64,000 nt of DNA, taken from Pisolithus tinctorius. Its lineage: Eukaryota > Basidiomycota > Agaricomycetes > Boletales > Pisolithaceae. Made by a program: the position numbers and the translations under genes. Below the pieces are notes generated by a model. It had not been told where the DNA came from and did no database searches. It saw only the letters and a list, made by a program, of their open reading frames with translations. Position 1 is the first letter of the stretch; every line of letters begins with the position of its first letter. This document shows, piece after piece, positions 56,641-64,000 of the stretch. The stretch covers positions 1 to 64,000 of the forward strand of contig JANFAH010000099.1 in NCBI GenBank assembly GCA_024663395.1, in the 5' to 3' direction.

Positions 56641-58106
56641 TTTGGGGTGTGTTTTTTGTGTATCTGGTACGCGGTCTGGGTGACTTGCCTTGGCCATAAC
56701 CTATTCGGATGTGGCGATGCCACTAAACAAGGCGCGCGACTTTGGGCGAGGCGGGCCTCTGTGCTGAATTATTATTAGCATGCTGGTTAGAACTTACCGC
56801 TTTTGCAGGTCTACGCGGCGGCACCGTGAGCGGACCGGTGCACAAAAGCACGTAAGATGCCTCAGCAGAGAACCAGCTGTTAAGTACCATCGATTCCTCA
56901 GTTGAACATACTGATTCCTTCACCCGCATTCGTGAATCGGACCAGTAGTCATTCCACTACAGGTTTGACTCACGAAAGTCAGTTCCTTCACAAGGACATA
57001 GGCTACTATAGAATTGCAGCTGGGGAGTGAACTGCACATTCAGATTGAAAAGCTAAGCTGGTCCAACGCGTCGCACTTACATTCGGAACACGCAGCCGGT
57101 TGGGTTAATTTGGAGAGGACCCGAAGCAGGCGTGCATCTGGGAAACAGCTACGCGACGCGGCTGTTAACAGCTCTTTCGCACTTGAGCGAGCCTTCTCAT
57201 TGGCCAACAAGTGTCTTAGCGAGTCTTACGACAAGTCACTTCCAAACGGAGGCAGGTATAACCTGCTCACTCCCTCGGGTAGTTTTGCAGATGTGGTTTG
57301 GACCGCCAAGTTTGAAACTCCGATCAGCCACGAGTAGCTGGTGCTTTGACTATTATTGGAGGAAGTTGTTTAATCAAACTGCCTTGGAATGGACACGCCA
57401 GTACTTGCGGCTGACGAGGTCGTCAGGTAGAGGGCTCCGAATCAGTGGGTGATATGCCAGTTCACCACGTTATTGGGACATGTTATCGCCTTACACGGGG
57501 GAAACGCATGTGGCATATGCATGCAGCCAATTGAAAGCAGGTTAGGCTGGCGGTATATATCGGGTAAGTCTGTCAACCGGCCAGGCCCATCTGCAAAGTC
57601 CCTCTTGGACAGACTCACACTCAGAGGCGGGGAATATTCTTGAGCTCAGGGAGCTGGCGGTTCGACTGCGTATTCCCTCCCCGCATGCGAGGTTTGTTTG
57701 ATTTAACGAGCGTCCAGATCTCAGACTTGAGTTGTGCTCCTTTGACATCATTGAGACGTATGATTAGCGAGGCTTCCACTTCTCCAGCGAGATGGGCCTG
57801 CCTGCTTTCTAGAGCCAGCGTGGTGCCCACCCTTCCAGTACCACAAGGTCGTTCACTGCCTTCCGTGGTACCAGCCGGTGGCATCCCATCGCATGGCGAA
57901 GGTGCTGGGTGGAGCTCACGTGTAAAGGTCGCCACTGGCCACGTATAGGGTGCATGGAGCCCTAATATTCTGCCTGCCAACCTCAGGACTCTCCTATCGC
58001 GTGGCGATGAGCCTGTTATATGATATCTAAGCCGGCGGGTTTAAAGTTGTGCGTTCTTTCTCTCCTTTCTACCACACTATATGGTGGCTGACTGGCATCC
58101 AGGACG
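56641..58106. other. Gene-poor stretch upstream of GH30
   Basis: ORFs of 60-120 codons in several frames (57,014-57,337; 57,132-57,452; minus 57,621-57,980) overlap and have no recognisable motifs. It may hold further decayed sequence; the end is the presumed GH30 promoter. Confidence 0.4.
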
Positions 58107-60385
58107 ATGACATTCGCGCAGCCCGCCCTTTCTTTCATTCTTCTGGGTTTCATACACATGGTTTATTGTCAATGGCAAATTTGGGACATCGTGCGTGTGC
58201 TGTTGCCTTCGAGATCTATTCGGAGTATCTGTCTCCGAGCACCATGCTGACGCTTTCGATACAGTGGCAAACTACATGGGATCAGAAGATGCTCTTGGCG
58301 TACTCCCAACCCAACCCGGCCCCCATCAACTTCGTGACGCCGGGCCCCATTGGGAGTGCTGACATCGTCATCGACGACACTGCCGTATACCAGACGATTT
58401 ATGGTTTTGGCGCAGCCCTGAGTAACACACTACACCATGACTAGTCCGTTTGTGTTCTGACTTATGGCAGCTGATTCGTCTGCACAACTTCTTTACAACC
58501 TCAAGGTTCGTCGTCTCGGGACGTATATGAATGCTAGGACTCACAGCGCTCGTCTTCGTAGACTCAGAATTCGGGAAGCTATTGGTCCTTGATGGACTAC
58601 CTTTTCAACGGTATGTTATCCATTGCTACGTTTCACGGACACGAGCTCACGACAATCCTATCTCACAAGCAACGGACGGCGCTAACTCCGCTGGTTTTTC
58701 GTTTATCCGCGTTCCACTCGGTGCAACAGACTTTTCTGCAAGGAGTCAGTGGTCTTGACTCATATACAGCAGTTCTTTAACCATTCAGGATAGATTATAG
58801 CTATGACGATGTGAGCGGTGATACACCATTATATGATTTCAACATTGGGGCAGCCCCCAGTTACGTCTTCACCGTTCTTCGCGACATCTTGTCTATCAAT
58901 AATATGTTAAGGGTTTATGTTTTACCCTGGTCTCCGGTGCGTTCATTGTCGCCGCGCGGTGCTGTCCCTACGTGATTTAACCGGTGTTATAGCCAGGGTG
59001 GATGAAAGAGAGTGGTACAATGGATGGCGGTTCGCTCAACACCGCATACATATCCGTTAGTGAGTGATGTCCTCGGTGTAGACAGAGAACTCCAATCGAC
59101 CAATACGACAGTGGCAAACTACCTCCTTAAAAGTCTCCAAGGCTTCCAAAGCGAAGGTATACCCGTTTACGCTATTGGCATACAGGTGTGCGCACCCGTT
59201 GCGAGGCCAGCGTTACAAGATCTCTGACATCATCCAAAGAACGAGCCTGAAAACAGTAATCCAACGTATCCGACATGTAGTATGCCTGTGTCGACTGAAG
59301 CAGATATTGGCATTGCGTTACGGACGTATATGAATGGAAATGGGTTCGGGGACACCAAAATTATTGGATACGAGCATAACTGGGCGGATGCAGCGAATTA
59401 TCCGGTGCAACTCGTGGGTCTTAACCTGGCTTCGGACGTTCGTGCAACTAATGTCTGTGGTGGTAGATGCAACAGGCTGCCAGCTCCTTTGATGGAGTGT
59501 CTTTCCACTGCTATGCGGGCAGCGTCAGTGACCAAGCAGAGTTTACGTCCCAGTACCCAAATAAGGTGAATACACGTCTGGTATTTCGAGCTATTGCCTT
59601 GACCATCTGACTCACGACCCGCCCCAGGAAGTGTATTTTACGGAGTGTTCTGGAACGATTGGCACTGACTGGTGGACTGATATCAAGGTGTGTGTCATGA
59701 ACAATGCTCCATGCCTGAATTGACGTATTGTGGAGTGGTACATGGATAACCTGTGCGTAGAAAGTCGATTGCGCATGTTCTGACTGACCCGTAGCTTAGC
59801 TTCATCGGAAGTCTTGCTTACGGTTCGTCGACTGGTTTGATGTGGAACCTTGCACTCGATGGAAACGGGAACCCGAAGTTGTCGGGTACGAGTAGCTGCA
59901 ATCCTCCATGCCGCGGCGTGGTACAAATAAACAGTAATGGAACTTGGAGCGTCAACCAGGAATTTTACGCCATGGGTCAAGCTTCCAAGGCCATCTTACC
60001 GCGGGATGTGGGTGGACCGTGGGGACAGCGGATTGGAGTCAGTGTAGGGGGCGAACTTAATTGGGCATTGGTGGTTGGAGCGTATGTGACGAAAAGAGTT
60101 TCGCCAACGGACTGGAATAGGTATAGTATTGTGGTATTGAACTGGTAGGTCGACGGGGCGTGATGGGTATCACCAGAGATCGGGTGCTGAGCTACTCTTC
60201 AGGGACGACAGTGCGTCTACTGCGTGGAACCCCCAACCGGTGACTGCTACCATCGAGTTTAGAGGTCTGCAGGTATGTTTTGCAGAGCTTTGTCTGATTG
60301 ATTATTTGTCGAGATGACTTGATAATAGGCAACTTATACTTTTCCTGTTGGGGTGACTACATTATGGTGGTACGCTTCTGACTAG
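58107..60385 (+). CDS. Secreted glycoside hydrolase family 30 (endo-beta-1,6-glucanase type)
   Basis: Fifteen inferred exons (58,107-58,190; 58,265-58,421; 58,471-58,505; 58,562-58,610; 58,670-58,744; 58,794-58,936; 58,993-59,059; 59,112-59,185; 59,240-59,413; 59,467-59,565; 59,628-59,687; 59,736-59,752; 59,800-60,144; 60,203-60,272; 60,329-60,385) give 1,506 nt, 501 aa. Signal peptide MTFAQPALSFILLGFIHMVY CQ, then WDIWQTTWD. Core: GFGAALTDSSAQLLYNL, GFSFIRVPLGATDFS, LPWSPPGWMKESGTM. The acid/base Glu is in AIGIQNEPENS and the nucleophile Glu in EVYFTECSG. The C-terminal beta-domain ends TYTFPVGVTTLWWYASD. It likely degrades fungal or other beta-1,6-glucan in the wall or outside the cell. Glucosylceramidase activity is the alternative within GH30. 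Confidence 0.87.
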
Positions 60386-60675
60386 AGCCACTCGACCAGA
60401 CAATCTAGTTCACTTAGAATGTGATGTAGTCAGTTAATTTACCGTTCACCTGGAGTGAATAGTCATCGCGACAAGGCCCCAGGGGTGTGTGCATGCGAGG
60501 TGTTCGTGTGAATGGCTGGTTAGCGGGTCAACGCAAACAGACGACAACAGACGCTGGGGTGTCAGAAACAGAAATCACAGAAAACAAGAAAACATAATCG
60601 CTTCGAGTGAGTGTCATTAGTATATTATCGTCGACCAGCCCGTTTCCTGACTTTCTGGAGAGAATCTTTGACAGA

Positions 60676-62314
60676 ATGAACAGACCAGGCAAATTTCTGC
60701 CCACTTGGAAGGATACCCGCGCTGACTTACCGTCAGGTCAACCCCCACAACGTCCCCCGAGTCTGGCTCCACCAACTGGTCTATCTTCCCAGTTCAGATC
60801 GCCTTACCCAACGTCCCAATACCCCGTTCCTCAGCGGGGATTTCCAACACCTGCGCTCCAACAGCAACAAAACCCCCACCGCACGCCTGCCGTACCACAA
60901 TCGCCTTTCTTGCCTACGAGACAACAGGCACAGGTTAACAACTTCCCATTCGGTGCGGGAGCAGGAGGAGTACTAGGTCAGAATGGTGCATCATCGTTGC
61001 CACCTCATATGAGTCCCAATCCGCCCGCTGCGACCACCGCAAGCGCTCCATCCGTGTCGTCCGCGAGTGAAGTCGTCTTTGACCCCAACGAATTTCCTGC
61101 ACTCGGATCGTTAAGCCAGTCAAATAACAATACGAACGCGTCGGGAACGACGAATGTCGATTCGACGATGAATAGTTCAGCTCCCGGCTCGTCCACCGGC
61201 AATGCACCCGCGTCTAACACGGCCTCTTTCACTCCACCTTCCAGTCAACTACCATCGCAGCCCATGCAGACGTCACTACAAGGACAGCAGGCCCACAATA
61301 GCAACAGCAATGACAACGCTCCGAATCAGCCGCAGAGCCAGGCACCATCGTTGCAACAGCAGCAGCACCTAGGGGCACCACCTGGCGTGCCATCCCTCGG
61401 AGTGCCTCAAAACGTCTCGAACGGTAACCATCACATACAACCAACCCTACATTCACTGTCGCAGCTGCACAGTTCCGTTGCACAGTCCCAAAGTCAACTC
61501 CGCCATCATCCGCAAACACCCGCTCAGCAAGTGCTCATATCCGCTGCTGATCGATGGGGTCTCGTCGGGTTACTGGCCATGATCAAAAACAGTGGGGCTG
61601 ACCCTGATGGCGGTCTGAGCAGCATTGGAACGGATCTTGGTGCAATAGGATTAGACATGGCGTACGAAGGGTGAGTCGTCTGACGTGGAAACAACAACGA
61701 GGGCTTAACGACTGGCTATTCCTCGACCGAAAGGAATCTTTATTCGACGTTCATAACGCCGTGGGCTGATCAGTCTGCGGCACGGAGCGTCGAACCTGAT
61801 TTTCACCTTCCGCCCTGCTATAATGTACAACCCCCGCCGCCAGGGCCGAGCAAAGCAGCAGCGTTCAGCGATGAGACGTTATTCTACATGTTTTATTCAA
61901 GTCCGAGGGATGCTCTTCAGGAGGTTGCGGCCCAGGAGCTGTGAGTGGTTTTGGCTATGGTCCTGTTTCTTATATCCGATACCGTCTAGGTGGAATCGCA
62001 ATTGGAGATATCACAAAGACCTGCGGATCTGGATAACCAAGGAAAGCGGTAGTGCTCCGTCGACGAAGATTCCCGGTGGGGAAGTCGGTCTATACACGTG
62101 GTGGGATCCAGAGTCGTGGTGCAAGGACCGCAAGGAAATGACGGTGCGGTACGCCGATCTGGAGGAAAAAACTGTTCCGGCGTTTGCAATGGGCCCTGGC
62201 CTCGTGCTCGCACAACCTCAGGGCGCACAAGGACAGCAGCAAGGGGCGATAGGTCAACAGGCAGCTGCAAGTCAGGCGACTGCTCAGCCAAGAATGCAGA
62301 TGGCAGGGATATAG
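60676..62314 (+). CDS. NOT2: CCR4-NOT complex subunit NOT2 (CDC36/CNOT2)
   Basis: Scaffold subunit of the CCR4-NOT deadenylase complex in mRNA decay and transcription control. Exons 60,676-61,670, 61,734-61,940 and 61,990-62,314 sum to 1,527 nt, 508 aa. The N-terminal half is Gln/Pro/Ser/Asn-rich with the short conserved VFDPNEFPALGS. The C-terminal NOT-box region begins DRWGLVGLLAMIKNSGADPD and continues LDMAYEGNLYSTFITPWADQ, ETLFYMFYSSPRDALQEVAA, WNRNWRYHKDLRIWITKESG and GLYTWWDPESWCKDRKEMTV. The start was chosen at ATG of MNRPGKFLPTWKD; upstream in-frame codons lack a nearer ATG. Confidence 0.9.
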
Positions 62315-62714
62315 GCTTTTTGTTTTGCGTGATGTGACACTGGTCTCGGTTGAAACGATGACTGCATACCTGAGATATCATCTCATTAGCTCCGGCGAGC
62401 TGCACTGTAAGGCTTTAGGAAGCTGGGGATGAGTGTATTTGTGCTTTTTTTAATTTTATCCTTGACCGCAATGTTTCACGTTCAATCTGACAACATAGTT
62501 CGGACTGGAACACGGACTCTTAGCCATGCAAATCTTCTTAAGTAGCACATTCTGTGGCCAATGTCATGGTCCAAAGGTGTCTGATTAGGGGCCAGTAAAG
62601 CAGTTGCCTATTTCGACATGCCTATGTGCCAGCTGTGGTGCACATTTTCGGGCCTCTCGTCAGGGCCCAGGTTAGCGCCTACAGCTCGTCGTTGGCGACA
62701 TTCACCGTATCATT
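62315..62714. other. Intergenic; no gene recognised
   Basis: 3' flank of NOT2 and promoter region of the lipid phosphatase gene. Nothing else seen. Confidence 0.5.
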
Positions 62715-64000
62715 ATGGCCGGCAACCGTAGTAAGCCAGTTCCAGGTCTGCGCAAATTCCTGGCGTTGTATACGCAAGACTGGTAACGTTCCGGTGCTCA
62801 TGTAGTGTGTAATTGGCTCGTCTCACTGACCACCTATCAATTAGGATAGTAACATGTGGTCTCGGTTTGCTTTTCTATGTGGTTGGACATCATATTTCTG
62901 GATTCAAGAGACACTTTTCTCTTGAGGATACGTCGTGAGTGAGTTGGCTTGTCTGTTATGTACACCTTGAATTGATGAGAGTCGTTCGGTTGTTGTTCAG
63001 GTTGCGATACCCGTGCGCATACCTTACATCTCTGCTCGTGGCATAAAATTTACAGCAAGTCCTCGTATGACAGATACGCTGTTCATCAACGCGTCGGGGC
63101 ACGTCTCAACAATCGCCGCCTCGATCGTTCGTACTAACCTTGTCCTAGACACATGCCCTGCATTTCATCAGCGCTGTTATCCCGTTCATTGCGCAGGTCA
63201 TCATCAACCTTGTCACAGTACGTTCGTGGGTCGATTTCCATCATAGCACGCTTGGACGTAAGTCGGGTGGACGATCTTCGTTCTAGCTACGTGCCGTATT
63301 GCTCGCTGACACTGGCCAACAGTGTTGCTGTCATACACTATAACCGGGTCTATCACCCAACTCCTCAAGGTGGCCGTCGGCCGTCCTCGTCCTGGTTGGT
63401 GACTATATTTCTATCACTTTCAATGTAGGCCCTTAGATACGTATTGCCAGATGTAATATCCCGCTGCCAGCCTATCCCCGGATCTGTAGACCCTGTCTAT
63501 GGACTATCCACTGTGGATATATGCACGCAGACCGTGAAGCACATCCTCGACGACGGGTGGCGCAGTTTCCCCAGCGGACATTCTAGCTGTACGCGTACTT
63601 TCTTTGCCCCTCCGCCGAGAAGTCTAACCCCTGGGACAAAACTGCACAGCGTCATTTGCAGGACTAGGATTTCTTACGTTTTATCTTGCAGGAAAGCTCC
63701 ACATCTTTGACAAGCGCGGCTACGCTGTAAGTTCGATTCAGCCAGTCTCATCGACGTTAGTGATAAATGTGTGTGGAGGGTAAAATCTGGCTTGTTTTCA
63801 CTCCGTTGTTTGGGGCCGTATTCGTTGCTATTTCTCGTACCATGGACTACCGTCGTACGTGCCTTGGAATTTCCCTCTCTTTTTGCACCTGTTTTAACAC
63901 TTTCGTCTTAGACCATTGGCACGACGTGGTCACTGGGTCTGCCCTCGGCCTGATCTTATCGTACTTTTCGTACAGGCAGTACTACCCAGGCCTCGCAGAG
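62715..64000 (+). CDS. PAP2-family lipid phosphate phosphatase (DPP1/LPP-like), cut by window end
   Basis: Integral membrane enzyme removing phosphate from diacylglycerol pyrophosphate, phosphatidate or related lipids. Ten inferred exon segments: 62,715-62,782; 62,845-62,934; 63,001-63,012; 63,074-63,092; 63,149-63,257; 63,323-63,394; 63,451-63,588; 63,650-63,726; 63,779-63,854; 63,912 onward. The three catalytic motifs are complete: KVAVGRPRP, SFPSGHSSSSFAGLG and SRTMDYRHHWHDVV. Hydrophobic segments include IVTCGLGLLFYVVG and HALHFISAVIPFIAQVIINL. Start MAGNRSKPVPGLRKFLALYT. The model around 63,001-63,150 (12- and 19-nt exons) is the least certain part and lacks a few residues usual in the family. 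The gene ends beyond 64,000 after SYFSYRQYYPGLAE. Confidence 0.82.

Noticed and set aside
58049..58106. GH30 start at the upstream ATG (MRSFSPFYHTIWW)
   Set aside because: That frame does not join the signal peptide MTFAQPALSFILLG to WDIWQTTWD. The ATG at 58,107 with an intron at 58,191 does.

Overview
The window is a chromosome end of a filamentous basidiomycete, most likely an Agaricomycete. It opens with a telomere array. The genes carry many 45-95 nt GT-AG introns, and several protein families are typical of Agaricomycetes (the expanded 12.3-17.0 kb family, the small 22 kb protein, the ELKNKPHPRW-type Zn2Cys6 regulator, a GH30 glucanase). No CRISPR array, tRNA or rRNA gene was recognised.

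Region 1 (1-10,760) is subtelomere. A mixed TTAGG/TTAGGG telomere (1-165) is followed by a tract almost without G on the + strand (166-952). Two modules follow, both pointing the same way and both ending in near-identical sequence (about 2,200-2,223 and 10,738-10,760). The short module (953-2,215) has a G-rich block, a few copies of a palindrome and a tandem array. The long module (2,216-10,760) has the same parts plus a telomere-linked RecQ-type helicase gene on the - strand (3,515-9,502). A 22-bp palindrome (half AATAAGCAACC, then its reverse complement) occurs at least 18 times between 1.35 and 10.03 kb and was not noticed elsewhere. Five copies lie inside predicted helicase introns and one is read in frame in an exon. 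A second palindrome in the tandem arrays, GGTTGCATGCATGCAACC, uses the same GGTTGC half-site in the opposite arrangement.

Region 2 (10,756-17,918) holds two - strand genes of expanded Agaricomycete families, possibly of mobile-element origin, and one unknown + strand gene. A decayed 255-bp tandem duplication follows (18,188-18,731).

Region 3 (19,453-37,166) is a dense housekeeping block: a MICOS MIC26/27-type subunit, an APH-fold kinase-like protein, a small unknown protein, a BAR-SH3 membrane-remodelling protein, the TAH18/NDOR1 diflavin reductase head-to-head with the AP-1 beta-adaptin gene, a trypsin-like protease pseudogene, a coiled-coil protein, and an F-box/WD40/UIM protein.

Region 4 (37,167-53,873) has two tandem paralogues of a P2-type cation ATPase (40,232-44,329 and 49,981-53,873) on either side of an oppositely oriented Zn2Cys6 regulator. 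Long gene-poor stretches separate them.

Region 5 (54,591-64,000) has an unknown nuclear-looking protein, a small graveyard (a broken RNase H domain and a decayed copy of the AP-1 beta 3' end), an intact secreted GH30 glucanase with 15 inferred exons, the CCR4-NOT subunit NOT2, and a PAP2 lipid phosphatase cut by the window end.

Exon models were built by hand from splice signals and family conservation. Those described as summing to a clean reading frame were checked arithmetically; the others are approximate.
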